DNA of 64,000 nucleotides. Source: Liolophura sinensis. Its lineage: Eukaryota; Mollusca; Polyplacophora; Chitonida; Chitonidae. Shown piece by piece: positions 38,401-53,400 of this stretch. The notes beneath the pieces were generated by a model, which had not been told where the DNA came from, searched no databases, and saw nothing but the letters and a program-made list of their open reading frames with translations. The number at the start of each line of letters is the position of its first letter. Within the stretch, counting starts at the first letter, position 1. The translations under genes were made by a program, and so were the position numbers. Location of the stretch: the NCBI RefSeq assembly GCF_032854445.1, contig NC_088302.1:19771338-19835337 (forward strand), written 5' to 3'.

Positions 38401-41400
38401 TGTCGTTGACCTGATCTTCTGAGATGTTGACTGACAACTCCACAAAGCTATTTCTGACTTAGATGAAATTTTCAAAAATTCAGTTCTAGAACTTATTTTT
38501 GTGCCCCCACTAGAAATTCAAAGATTGGACACCTCATAAATGTTACAGTGCCTTAAGACATATGTATCAAAGTTTTAACTTTCACTGACAAAAACAAAGC
38601 ATTATGACGAGGTTTTGACTTAAGTCTGATATGGCTTTGTTTGAATGTGACCTTGATTCCTATTAAGGACATACTGTAATTCTTTAATCTTTTCATATGT
38701 TTTCATATGTATTCTAAATGCATTTTTCTGTGTTGGCTAATAAACTTCTGTTGGCTAATTTACACTATTTGTAAAGCACTAAAACTGGCCAATTCAACCA
38801 ATGTAGTTTTGTCAGCAAAATGAAATTAAAATTTTGCATAAAGTGCAGTGAAAGTTGCTTTTTTTTATATGTGAAAGGTTGAGGAATTAGGGTATAAGCT
38901 TGGGAAATGGATGGGTGAATAATGTCTGTTTCTCTTTGACAGGTCGATGGCGGCTGATGAACGTGTGATGTTTGAAGGGATCGCCAGCCCCCCACCCTCC
39001 CGATTAGATTTCCCACCCACTCCTAGTCACCTGACCAAACCCCAGGCGGAGAAGTCGCGTCGAATCAGCACGGGGAGCATGAGGATTGATGTGTCGCCTG
39101 CGGAAACACGAACTGTCACATTTGACACGACAACACTCAGGAAAAAAGGTGAAATGAACTAGCAAACTTACACTGACCAGATAGTTTTAAGCTACTGTTG
39201 ATAACATCTCATTTCCAAGAAAGCTTGAGGTAAAATTCACTATAAATTGGCTATAATTGTTAACAGGTTATCCTAACGTGACACCTCACTAAAGTCACAC
39301 CCCACTAAAGCCACACCAGTTTACATTGTTGTTTTATATGCAGAATAAATATTTTTCTATTGCCCTAGGAGGTATAAAACTGAACATGAAAAAATCGTGT
39401 TAATTGTTAACAATGTGGATTGCCTTGACAATTTTTTCTGGTTGAAGACATATTTACATTATTAGAAAGCTTTGAAAACAGGAAAATCATAAAAATGCCA
39501 AAATCACACAAAATGAAAAGGCGGAGTTTCAGTTTTATTTTTATTCCATTTTTGGATGTTTTGGTGTCATCTAGTGGGCATTCGTGGGTTTTTGCCATTA
39601 GAAACTAAGTACCATTTAAATGACATGTCACATATTAAGTTGATTAGAAATTGCGATTTCGGCCGCAGCTCTGATGTAAAATGATCTTGAAACATTGATT
39701 GGCAGAGTAAGTTTACATGCACATCCTATATTGTTTTTCCAGATAGTGACTACTTTAACATCTTGTTTTTGTCCTACTTTAATTGTGCTCCCCATCCTAT
39801 AAACAGGAACCATTAAAACATGCAAACTTACTGTTACCTTGGTTATGTGTGGAAATATTCATTGTTGACTGAAGCAAGTCGCTCAAAAGTTTATTTAAAT
39901 CTTCATACCAGTTTCATCTTAATACAAAGGCTCTTTAGTCTGGACTACAGCTAATACTTATATAGCCCTAATAAATATAGCCCTAATACTCTTTCAAACA
40001 ACAGGCCCCAGATGTTCATTAAGTCTTTCCTTTGTTTGTTTATTCATTTGATTATTGTTTAATACTGTACCAAAGGATTTATCTCTGGTTTAAGCAAGTG
40101 AGTTATTTAGTTTAGATTTAAGTTTATGAGCATAAAGAGGTTATACTCTGTCCTTTAGTGCCTTGTCATTACCTGTTTCAGTTGAGCGAGCGGACTCGAC
40201 TGACAGCGAGGAGAGTCAGACAGAGTTGCAGTCATACCTGACCCCACCACGCCCCAAGATTGCGCCCATCGCCCGCTGTGAGACGCTCAACGACACCGAG
40301 CTGCCTCTTATCACCACGGATGATTCCTCCTCGTCGGGTGTGGTCATCTCAGACCATGACCCAGGCGAGTCCTCGACAGACACTTGTGACAGTAGTGACT
40401 TTGAGAATCGCCTCCTCCCACCCCCGTGTACCTCAATGCTGGCCTCCTCGTCCGAAACGCTGACCGGGGCGCTCAGTTCAGCCATCAGTTCTGATACTCT
40501 CACCCCTGGGACGCCTGCGCGCAGCCCTATTGTGTCCCCGCTGGGTAGCCCCAAAAAGACTTGTGGCTCCTGGGGACTGCCCTCTAGCCCATGGAAATCC
40601 CACACAGGCATTTTAAAATCGGGGAGTACAAGTCTGGAAGCCTTGGCATTGTCACCCAGCAGTTCCCCGAAGCGGAGCTCAAAGGGACACATTTCCCCAA
40701 TCCGCATCACGTCTGCTAACAGGACTAGCTCCCCTGGCCGTACCCCGTCCCCTGGGAGAGTGTCCCCGGGGCGGAGGTCATCCCCCTCAAGGTCACCGGT
40801 CAAATCTCCTACAGCCAGTCCAAAGTTAAAACGAGCATCGTCACCAATAATAAAGTACAGTCTTTCCTCACCAAACATGGTGGGACCACAACTTAACATG
40901 AGACTAGGTAAGTGAGGTTAATGTTAAGTACCTATATATTAATAACAGTTGTGTTAATCACTAAAATATGAACAATGTTGGCACATATATGATTTATCAG
41001 ATGAGTTATACAATAAATAGTCTGTAATTTTGTGAAATTTTTCATGAACTTGTCACCCTTGATTCAATTTCACGAAACAGTTTTTAGTATCTTTTCTCGT
41101 AAACGAGTAAACCTAGACAACATCTTTTGCGAAAAAAAGTTACGGGAAATATAACTTACAAAGTTTCGTGAAAGTGGCCGCTGGTGTGTGAAGTGGGATA
41201 CAGACAGAAAGTTGATTAGTTGTTTTACCATTAATCACATCAAATTTTTTTCAACATGTTTAGTACACAAGGATTATAAAGGTATATTTGTAGTTAGTGA
41301 AAATCCCATGGAATTTCTAGTGATGTGATGTGTATTTAAAACTTTCAATGTTGCGGATGTATAGAGAAAAGGATGTGACTCAGGTCGGCAGCTGTACTAA

Positions 41401-44400
41401 TCATCTCTATGGCACTTGATCAAATCAGTATATGAATCGTCTGAACTTCTGCTCAGCACTGAGAGGCTAGAGCATAGAACCAAAGGAACAATTCCACAAA
41501 GCCATTTCTTACTTTAGTCAAAATGTAAAGCCACTTCACAATGGACACATTTGTGTAGAGATAACATTGATCAGGTGGACACTATAATAAATTCTAAAGC
41601 TGAAAAATAAGCTTTAAGATCATTTTTCAAATTTTGATGAAAGTCAGAAATATCTTAGTGGAATTGGCCCCAGGACTGGTTTGCCAGGTGTCAGTATGAT
41701 GTGACTGGGTGGGGTGTTATGTCTGGTGTCTTCGGCATGATGCTTCAATGGTAGCTAAACTTTGGCAACATGGACTGAATCCCGCTACAAGAAGACACAG
41801 TATACATACAAACAGCAAATGACTCTTTGTTGTCACGTGACTGAAAAATTGTACAGTACAACGTAAAACGCGCAGACATACATACATATATACATACATA
41901 CCTCTGAACTTCTAGATTTAACCTGGTTTGTAGAAATAGAATCTCTATTGTACGAAGAAAGTGCAAACACAAATTTACATTAGATAATGATATCACATGT
42001 AGGCCATTACTTATTTCAGTGGTTAATGTTAACTGTACAGTACTGATAATGTCTCCAAATTTCATGAGTGTTGTTAGTATAATTGGTTTACATTATTCAC
42101 AGCTATTTATGATATTGTATATGATTGACGGTATCAGTTTTACCTAACTATGCAATATTTTATTTGACTTGTTGATACATGTTTGAGGATATCTTTCTTT
42201 ACATGTGCATGGTGAATATTATTCAGTTATGGCTTTTCATCAGGTTAAACCAGATTTTTACAGACCTGATGGAAGATGTACCATATTAACTCTCATGCCA
42301 AAGGCAGAATTCTGTGTTATTCCTCAGGGTCAGTAAAATTATGTGTTGACAGGATCAGAAGGAATTAACTGGCTTATCTCAAAAATGAAAATAATCCCAC
42401 CAAATTAAAATAACAACCAGACAACACTGAAGACCATACGTTTGCCATTTTGTATTGAGTAAAATGAAAGACAAATTCTCATCAGCTGGGTTTCATGCAA
42501 AGATTGCAATGTCCTGGAAGTTGATCTATGAACAAATCAGAGAACCACAATAATATGAAAACAATTGTAGATCAAAATGCTGAACCTGTCCCATCATATA
42601 AAATAAACTTTCAGTTTTTATTTCAGTACTTGCATTGCTGGATTAAATGATATCCTTGTTTTATTAGTTGCATGTGCATGGTTACTCAGTGATAGGATGC
42701 GCGAATATATGGTATCAGTAACCCTCATATTGGGCGAGGCGTCAGCATTAGTGACACCATATATTTGTGTATCCCATCACTTGCTCAGTGATAGGACACC
42801 AGGGTTTTCATTTAGAATTGGAGAAGGAGGTCAGAGCAAAAGTAGGGGGCTGAATTGAAATTAATTATGTAACAATTATTCAAAGTAGGCGGCTATGGGG
42901 ACGGCAGTAGATAGCTGTCTGCTGCCTGCTACTTGCCCTTTTTGAACACCCGCGGATACGCAAATATATGGTGTCAATAATCCCCATATTTTCCTCATTA
43001 TGAGGATTATTGACACCATATATTTGCGTGTCTTATCACTGAGTAACCACGTAATGAATTTATCCTGCAAAGACCCATCAATTCAGTGCAGAAGACCGAG
43101 GTATAGGTGAATAGCTTCTGTGATGTAACCAGTGTATTTACAACCCATCAAAGGGAGATAACCTACTCAGCAGACACATTTGACATCGTCTGCAGGATTT
43201 GAGAATATATGTGTACCCCACCTGACCGTTGTTGTCCAATGAAATGCGGAGTATTTTGTCTGAAGCGGGACAATATTAGTTACATGGTTACTCTGTGATA
43301 AGATATGTAAATATACGGTGTCAGTAATCGTTATAATGGGGCGAGGCGTCTCTGATAAAGTTGATAAAGTATTTGTTTTGTACTTGTATTTTATTACATA
43401 GATTCCGATAGATCTTAGATCTGAATTATTCATATTAATGTGGTCAAGTCAAAGTAGGCATCATATCTATTCATATTCATGTATTCATACAGTCCAACCA
43501 ATTACGCCATTGAGGTTTTTGGAAACCTACTATGCCATATTAATGTGTCCTACAGCCAAATCAGTTATAACAGTGAAATTTAAGAAAACCTACCATGTCA
43601 TATTAATGTGTTATACAGCCGAACCAGTTATACCAGTGAAGTTTTAGACAAGCCACCAAGCCATGTTAATACACATCAAGCAGTCATATCAGTGAAGTTT
43701 TCGACAACCCTCCCACCCACCCATATTAATGTGATATACATCCCACCCAGCCATATTAATGTGTTATACAGCCATATTAATGTGTTATACACTTCAAACA
43801 GTCATATCAATGAAGTTTTTGACAACCCAGCCACCCATATTAATGTGTTATACACCCCAAGCAGTCATACCTGTGAAGCTTTTGACAACCCAGCCACCCA
43901 TATTAATGTGTTATACACCCCAAGCAGTCATACGAGTGAAGTTTTTGACAACCCACCCACCCATATTATGTTGTTATACATTCTAAGCAGTCATATCAGT
44001 GAAGATTTTGACAATCCACACATATATTAATGTGTTATACACCCCAAGCAGTCATACCAGTCTTTTATAAAATCCAGCCAGTCATATTATTGTACTTGCA
44101 TAAGGTCATGATGTCTTTATAGACAACCTACATGTTTGTACATGTGTAAAGTTTTAACTCCACTAATCTTGCAAACATATCTAAGTTGATTGTAACTACA
44201 GGCAATTAAGTTATCAACATAGTGGTACCTGTACATGTATAGGGCCTTGGTTGAGTCACTATCAACTTAACAGAAAATTGCTTTGTGGAACAGCTACCCA
44301 TATCCATGCAGGAAATGGATCTTAGGCCATCTCATAATTGATTTTAAGACCATTATATTGCTTGTGGATTGTTTCTTCTGCACCCAGAAAAGTTGCTTGA

Positions 44401-47400
44401 ACGTAATGTATTTCTTTTTAATCTGTTAGATTGGAACATGATGCATGATTGCATGTCTTTTCTGGCTTTTTGGTTTTTCGGGTTTGATACCAAAAGCTAA
44501 TTGGCCAGTCATTAAATCCAGTTAATCATGTTTACTATTAAGAATCTCATTGTGAATTCCAGAAGACATGCATATAGGAGAATGAAAGATAGTCAGAGAT
44601 ACTCATTTTGACATATGTTTGAACTTCTTCTTTTTCAGCCTCCAGCAAACGTGGTAGCGCAGAGGCGGAGTCTATCAGTACAACGACGCGCAGTAGTTTT
44701 GCGCAGGTGGAGGGTTCTCCTCCCCGGGCTAAGGCGGGTACCGTGGTAACGTCATCTCGAGCGTCCACACGCAGGTGAGAAGTGAGCCCAGGTCACAACA
44801 CGTGGAGCTAGTCCCACCTTTCATAGCACAGCGGTCCCCAAACCGGTACATTACTGATTAACAAGGCTGTTAAAATACAATGTTGCAAAGCAGTTTTGAA
44901 TTAGAACATTAATTGTCTCTGAGCATCTGAATTAGGACTGAGTTATAGAGGTGGGGAAAGTTCCAAATTACATGTAAATCATGATGTTGTTGACATTATA
45001 GAGGAATGATATTAAATTGCTTGCCTGTTTTACCCCAAAATGTGGCCATGACAGTATTTTTACATAAAAAAGAACTTGGTGAAGATAAAGGCTATCATGG
45101 AGGTAGCACATATATACATGTGAATATTGCATGTTTTTGATGAAAGATATTTAAAGTTGGTATTTTCTGATATTAAATTGGTAAAAGAGATGATATCTGC
45201 ACTTGTGGAGCTATAACTCTTAATTGTGTTTCACAGCGAAATTTTGATTGTCCTCACTGGCTGCAGATTTATCGCAGCTGAAAGCCCTAAAATTGTTTGC
45301 AGTCACACCCAAGCTGGTGCACTGAGTATAGCAGGAGGCCTGTTTTTCCTTGTGGTCAAGTGATATTGCATGGAATCAAAAGCACTCTGATGAAAATGTG
45401 TGTACAGATAATGAAGATCATTTACGATGCTCATTATACACAGTTGGTACGACAAGGGTGGACATATTAAGATCAGTGAGAATGTATGTGCGAAAAACCT
45501 GTGTTAACTTTGGACATGTCTGATAGCATCACCAACTTCTATAACTGCCCTGGGATCACTGAGGGTATTTTCAGACTCAGACTGAGGATTCGACGACGAC
45601 TTGATTGTAAGATCGATTCAAGATTTGTAATGATTACTCACAGTTTTTGGTCACAGCTTGTCTGCTGTGATTAGGGCTTTAACTGATAATTTGGCTGTAA
45701 ATTCAATAATTTCAAACTCCACAAATGCAGATGTCGCTGATTTGGCCAAGAATGTTGATATGATAGTCATTTTTGATGTGAGTTTTGTGAGCACCATGCT
45801 TGTGTATGTACACGTGGTCAGCTTGTACATACACCAGCTGCGCACCAAGAGAATGTGCTTGTCCCAGAATCACCATGGCAACCAAGAAATCGCATGCTTT
45901 ATCAGCTGTATAAAAGTACATGTACTTAAGGCATGCTTACTGGTGACTACAGTACTGTACATCTCTCTGATAACACCAGGCTTTGTGTCATATTTATGAT
46001 ACGTGTATGGAGAAGACACATGAATACACGGAAGAATATGGGGTTTTCTTCACAAGACAAAGACAGTCCTGAGATAAATAGTGTGCTTAATTGTGGTCAT
46101 TTAACTGATTGTCAGAAAAAGCTCCGTAATAAAGCCGCCATTGATCCTCTACCATCCTGCTGGGATATTCCTTATAATGATAATTGGTATAAAGAATGTG
46201 TATTACCTGCTTACGGTCTGTGCATAATCTGCACATGGTGTGTGGATAATCTGCATATGGGTCTATGGGTAATCTGCATATGGGTCTATGGGTAATCTGC
46301 ATATGGGTCTATGGGTAATCTGCATATGGGTCTATGGATAATCTTCATCTGCATATGGGTCTGTAGGCAATCTGCTTATGGTCTGTGCGCAGTCTGCATT
46401 TGGCCTGTTGATTATCTGCATGTGGTGTGAGGATACTAAGCATATGGGTCTATGGATAATCTGTATATGGGTCTATGGATAATCTGCATATGGGTCTATG
46501 GATATTCTGCATATGGGTTTATGGGTTATTTGCATATGGGTCTTTGGATAATCTGCATATGGGTCTATGGATATTCTGCATATGGGTCTGTGAGTAATTT
46601 GCATATGGGTCCGTGGATAATCTGCCTATGGGTCTATAGACAATCTGCATATGGTATGTGAATAATCTGCTTGTGATGTGTGGATAATAAGCATGTGGGT
46701 CTATGGGTAATCTGCATATGGTGTGTGGATAATCTACAAATGGTCAGTGGATAATCTGCATGTGATCCGTGGATAGTCTGTAAATGGCCTGTGGATAATC
46801 TGCATTTGGCCTGTGAATAATGTGCATATGGTGTGTTGATAATCTGCATGTGGTAGGTTGACAGTTTACATATGGTCAGTGGATAATCTGAATTCAGCCT
46901 GTGGATAATCTGCATTTGGTCTATGGATAATCTGCATATGATGTGTGGATAATCTGTATATGGCATGTGGATAATCTGCATCAGGTGTGTGGATAATCTG
47001 CATATGGTGTGTGGATAATGTACATATGGCATGTGGACGAACTGCATATGGCATGTGGACAATCTGCATATGGCATGTGGACAATATGCATATGGCATGT
47101 GGACAATCTGCATATGGTGTGTGGATCATCTACATATGACCTCATGGTAATCTCCATGAAGTATTTGTGTGTTAAGTATTGTGCATAGATTGTATCAGTA
47201 CCTGTTGGTATGTTTGTGATTGTAGACGTTAAAATAACACACCTGTTAACTGTTGTTGTGCTATGCTCACAAATGCATCATTCATATACACAGATTTCTG
47301 TCACATACCACATGTCCACCAGAACTGAGGAGAATGCACTAGCTTTGGGCACCATACCTAAGATTTGTCTCTCTGAGAACTGTGTGACAGGGTATTGCTT

Positions 47401-50400
47401 GCATCAAAGAGTAGCAAATGAATGCTGTGGAGGGCTCCTAGTGTATAGCATTGAATCACAAGATAGTTTGTGAACAGAGAAGTAGTACCTGTAATGCAGT
47501 TTAGCGCCTGTTGACAAGATAGATCATATATCAAGATACATTGCCTCTAGCTCAAGGAAGTGCCTGTAGCACAACGTAATATCTGTTGATAGTGTATCAG
47601 GAGAAATTGAATGTAGCACAAGACATTGTATATAGTACGTTGTGCCTGTGTCACAAGTTATGTTGTGTATGAAAAGAAATTGTCTGAGCACTAGATAGTT
47701 CCCGAAGCGCAAGGTAGATCATCCTGTATCAAGTGAAATTGCACAAAGCAGAAGGCATTACCTGAAGCACATTATAAATCCTCCTGAAATTGCCTACCAC
47801 ACAAAACATTGCCTGAAGCACACACATGGAGTAGAGCCTCTTGCATCAAGAGAACAAGGTATTCCCTGAAGCACATAGTAGAGCCTCCTGTATCAAGACA
47901 GTTTGTCTGTAACACTTTGCATTGCCTGAAGCACATAGTAAAGCCTCATGTATCAAGGCAATTTGTCTGTAGCACTAGGCATTGCCTGAAGCACATAACA
48001 GAGCCTCCTATATCAAGAGAAATTGCCCATAGTGCAAGGTATTGCCTTAAGCACATAGTAGAGTTTCCTGTATCAAGACAATTTGTCTTTAGCATATGGT
48101 GTGTTGACAAGCCTCATGTATCAACTGAAATTGCCTGTTGCACAAAGTATTCCATGGAGCACATAGTAGATCTTCCTGTATCAAGGAAAAATATCCGCAG
48201 CATAAGATAGTGCCTGTAGGACAAGTTAGTGCCTTTAGCACATAGCAGTGTTGTACGGCTGTATCACACCCTGACAAGTGAGCATGATGTCACACAGAGA
48301 GCACTCAATGCACTCATGCCACACATGGGCACTCACCAGTTCTGTGTTCCTCTAACCATGCCAAACAACAAAATAACACAATTTATTCTTACACTATATG
48401 TATATATAGTGTTTTGTGCCCTACTAGGTCCAGTTCGTCAGCGGCAACCGTGGCATTTGCGGCGGCGACCGCAGGCTCGGGGAACCCCACTGTCCATCCA
48501 AAGGGTGTCAACAGGTTTCTCAGTGCCGGTGAGTAAGCCTAAGAGCAGCTAAAACTGTTTAATCTCATCACATTTTTGGTGCAGTCTTGTAGGCCTTGTA
48601 ATACTAATACTCGAAAATTCATGATATCTTGTGGCAGGTGCTCTGAAATGATGCTCAGTAACACTTAATTTTTTTATAGAAGCCGTAATTTCTTTTGATG
48701 TTTGTTTTTTTGGCTATATGGCATCAAGGATGTCTGTCGCTTTGGAATAAAAATACCCATCAAAGAAATGATAACAATGTATATCTGTCACTGGTAGTGG
48801 AAGACGTGATTCAAATTTTCTATTGCACGATTGTTCACCATGACCTGCCATAGCATGTGTATTGCACACATGTGTAGATATATATCTATATTTGCTGTGT
48901 CTTACCGTGTATAACTTACTGATGGCGTTCTTGTTGCACATTGTTTCAGGATCTGCGGAAACCCGCCCCCAAGTGAAGAAGCGCGAGTCTGTGATTAGTA
49001 CTGCTGCTACAATGAGGGTCTTGAACGTGCTGAAACATTGGGTTTCTAAACACTCACAGGTATTGACAATACACAATTGCTGGTTTAGTATGTAATGAGA
49101 AGGTTCACATAATAATTATAAAAGGTAAATTATATTTGGCTATTTTAAAATAACCGCAAAAATTTGATTGCATTTGTGTTGTTTGATTTATTGCAAAAAA
49201 TCTCGGTTATAACCTCATTAAAGCTTGCAGCATCAATGGTTATTGCTCTAAAGGCCATTGGCAATGGACACCACAACTACAACTACAACGTTGGGAAAAT
49301 GAAATACACTATTGTGTTTGTACATGTATTAGCATTCACACTGATGAATATCTGTGGCAGTGACATCAAAACCACCGAGCAGGAATGTAGATACAATCGT
49401 ATTTACTTTTGATTTTCATGGTCTTTGAGTAGGATGTGATAGGCTGTGTAAACATATAACTACTTTGTTATGTAGCTCTAATTGCAGTTGTTGCATCCAG
49501 TGTGGCATTGGCTTTGAAAGCTGTAGAGAGTTATCTGCCCTTGTGCTGACTTGTTTCTTGTTTTGGCTCAGGATTTTGAGTGTGACCCCGAGCTGAAGGC
49601 GGCTGTGACGGACCTCCTGGAGGAGATGGTGTGTAACTCCAGCCTTCTCCCTGCAGAGCACAAGGCCTCTGTGGCCATCCTCAGGCAGGTCAATAAAGTG
49701 GATCCCGATGCCAAACGGGTGGACCTGGAAAAGTTACTGCTTCCTCCTGCTGTAAGTTGAAGAAATAGCCTGGTCATGCCTTTCTCTTACACCAGCCAAT
49801 CAGAATGGACTCTGTAACTGATTTATCTAGTTTCATAAAGCTATATGTAAAGTGAAGGAAGAAATAGGCATTTAAAATTGGCCCAGGCTCACTCCTGTTA
49901 TGCCGTAGGTTTGAATGGATAGACCTATGACTATTTTATTTTAGCTAATTTCATAGATTTATCATGAAAAGGTATCGCTCATGGCTATACACTGTGATCA
50001 CTGACTGTGTACTCACAATGTGTTTGCTCTGCACCATGTCTTTCCCTTGAATGCTATGGATAAAGCTGCGCAGTAGAACCACCCACATCCCCAATTCCAC
50101 TTAATCAAGTCTCAAATCTTTGTGATTTTTTTCTTCTTTGACAGGCATCATCAAAGGATACATTTGACACATTATCAGCTCTGGACATTGCTGAACAACT
50201 GACATATCTTGATCATCAAATTTTTGTGGCTATTCGAAGCGAGTGAGTGTAATAAAATTGAAAATCCCTCATGCAAACTTCCAATAATATGGGTTTATAT
50301 TTTTTGTGTACTGTTAATTGGCCAAAAATAAAGAAAAATAAAGTGCGAAATCATATATGACTTACAGTCCTTGTTTATTATTCCACACCTCTGCAAAAGT

Positions 50401-53400
50401 GAAGAATATTAATTGTCTGATTCGATATAAATTTGGTGTGTAGATTTATTTTGTGGCACACCAGATGTAGTGCCAAAAATCAACTTGTTCCATGCAAAAC
50501 TTCTTGCATATTTAGCCTGAGATGTAAAATTTTTGAATTTGTTTGTGCGTAAACAGAGAGCTGTTGTGCCAGGCATGGATGAAGCCTAACAAGTCCTCGA
50601 AGGCAACGCATGTGTTACTCGTTAGTAAGCGATTTAACGAGGTCAGTCGATTGGTTGTGTCGGAGATCGTGGGCAGAGGAAATCAACAGGATCGGGTTTC
50701 GTGCATCGAGAAGTGGGCTGCCATTGCGGACATTTGCCGCTGTATGCACAACTACAATGGGGTGCTTCAGATATGTGCTGCCTTCGTCAACAGTTCTGTG
50801 TACAGGTTGAAGAAAACCTGGGAAAAGTTATCCAAACAGGTTAGCACTGAGCTTCAACTTCTCAAAAACCTTATCCACAGACTTCATCATTAAACGGCCC
50901 TTTTTAATGCAAATATCCAATTAATTAATACTTGATCATACAAATATTCTGGTTAATATTTAGACATGCATACATTCAATTTAATAATTGTACCTGAACG
51001 TACAAGTATTTAGTTTAATACCTGAACGTACAAATATTCAGTTTAATACCTGAACATACAAATATTAAGTTTAATACTTGAACATACAAATACTCAGTTT
51101 AATACCGGAACATACAAATGTTGATTTATTTATTTATTTGATTGATGTTTTACGCCGTACTCAAGAATATTTCACTTATACGAAGGTGGCCAGCATTATG
51201 GTGGGAGGAAACCGGGCACAGCCCGGGGGAAACCCGACGACCAGCTGCAGGTTGCTGGAAGACATTACAAATATTGAGTTTAATATGTAAAGTTATAAAT
51301 AGTCAATTCACAAACATATAAATATTCAGTTTAAGCTTACTACTTTTTTCTCCAACAGATCATCCTCCCACCACGATGGTTGCCGTCATATGAGTGAAAT
51401 ATTCTTGAGTACAGTGTAAATCACCAATCAAATAAATAAATAAAACACCAATTAAATAAATAGATTAATAATTAAATCCAAGGGATTATTACATCCTACA
51501 ACTGAATAATTTGCCTTCCAGACATACCAGATGGGCACAACGTCTTCCAACGTATCACTTTATTTTCCAACAGATTACTTCGTCATTTAGACATTTACTG
51601 CATCTTCCACCTTTTTGCCTAATTCTTCACCTGATTACCAGTTGGACATTTGACCCTCTCAGGTCTTGACTTCATATATTTTGGCTGTTTAACTATTAAC
51701 AACAAAACATCTCCAGAGTAGTTGGCCAAATTCGATGAACCAGATGGTATAATGTGTCATCACAATTGACCTTTGACATAACATAAATTTCAAAAAAATT
51801 TCATCCAAGTTTCTCATTTGATTTTAGAAAAATATTTTGAGGTCTGTTTGAAAGGGAAGATGATATCTTACTGGAAAGATGAAAATTCAGCAGTAAAAAT
51901 AAAATTTATCATTTGATGTTTATTTGTCTCTGAAAATAAACTTTTGTGGTGGAAATTTGAGGTGATTTAGCGTACTTTTGCAAGTCAGACTTTGTACTTG
52001 GCACATGATTCATGACTACATGCATTACCTGCAATACCATTGGTGATTTGATGAGTCCCACAAATTAGAAATTTGGTAAAAGTCTGATAGTGAGGATCGC
52101 TACATTTATGTATTCACTTTATGGAGTAATGTCCCTTTGCAAACATTTGGATTGGTTGTGGAGTCTGCCTGTCTTTACAAAATGTATACATGTATTTTTT
52201 TTTCTTGCAGACCAAACAAATGATAGAAAGACTCCAGACGCTAGTATCATCCGACGGCAGGTTTAAGAACATGAGGGAAGCTCTGCATAGGTGTGACCCT
52301 CCTTGTATACCCTACCTAGGCATGTACCTGACTGACCTCTCATTTATCGAAGAGGGCACGCCCAATTTCACGGAGGATGGACTTGTTAACTTCTCTAAAA
52401 TGAGAATGGTGAGACCTTGTGGTTGTATGTGTAAATGGTTTGTTCTTTTGTGAAATGAACCATGTTAACTTGATTGAAATGTTTGATTAAAGTTAAATAT
52501 GTCTGATAGAAATCACCTCTGTCTAATGAAAATTATCTGTTTCTAAATAAAATCCCCTGTTTTTGATTTAAGTTACCTGTGTTTAATTCAGGTTAGTAGT
52601 GTCTGATTGAAATCACTTATGTATTAAGTGTGATAAACTGTGTGATAAAAATATGTGCCTCCTTGAGGTAACCTGTGTCCCAGTTGAAATCATCTTTGTC
52701 TGCTTACAGATTGCCCATGTGATTAGAGAGATCAGGCTGTTCCAACAGACTCCCTACAGAATAGAGCATCATGCAAGGGTAAGCCATTCATATCAGCTAG
52801 TTTGAATCAGGTGTGAAAATTTAAATAGGTAGTTTGCCTCGTGTCACAAGGTAGAAACCTGGTCTCAATGGTTTGGCTTCCATTTAAATTAGGAGGTTTG
52901 TCAGGTACCAGGTGATAGAAAGTACTTTAATTATCACAAGTGTTACAGTTTGCTTAACCCATAAATCTGACTGCTATCATGTTAAGTGAAAAAATTTAAG
53001 TGAGTGTGGCCTTAAAGAATGGATGGATCCAACTCGTTCTGTTGACAACTTTGTATTTCATTCCATCAGCTGTGAAAGGAATTGTGATGCTTATGACTTC
53101 ACAGAAAGATTGAACGTTTGTAACCATTGTGTGGTGCAAGGAACTTATCAAAAGAGAGTGGTTTTCGCTAGACTCTCCAGTTTTTTCCAATTGACTGTCA
53201 TCTTACATTACATAATATGTTGTATAATATCACAATAAATTATTCACAGATCTATTCAGAATCCAGTCATATCAAACATATCTATTTGATTGCTGTTTCA
53301 GTTCAGTTCGTTCCCCAGGATATTGATTAAAAGTGTTCCAGTATGACATCACTGGGTTAAGTTGTTTGTGTGCTTGTTTTGTTGTAGATAACAAACTACT

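Noticed and set aside
40216-40899. 227-codon minus-strand open frame
   Set aside because: Shadow of the GC-rich Ser/Pro linker exon h, whose + strand frame fits splice phases on both sides.
46634-47129. 159- and 87-codon minus-strand frames rich in His, Cys and Ile
   Set aside because: Products of the 23-bp array.
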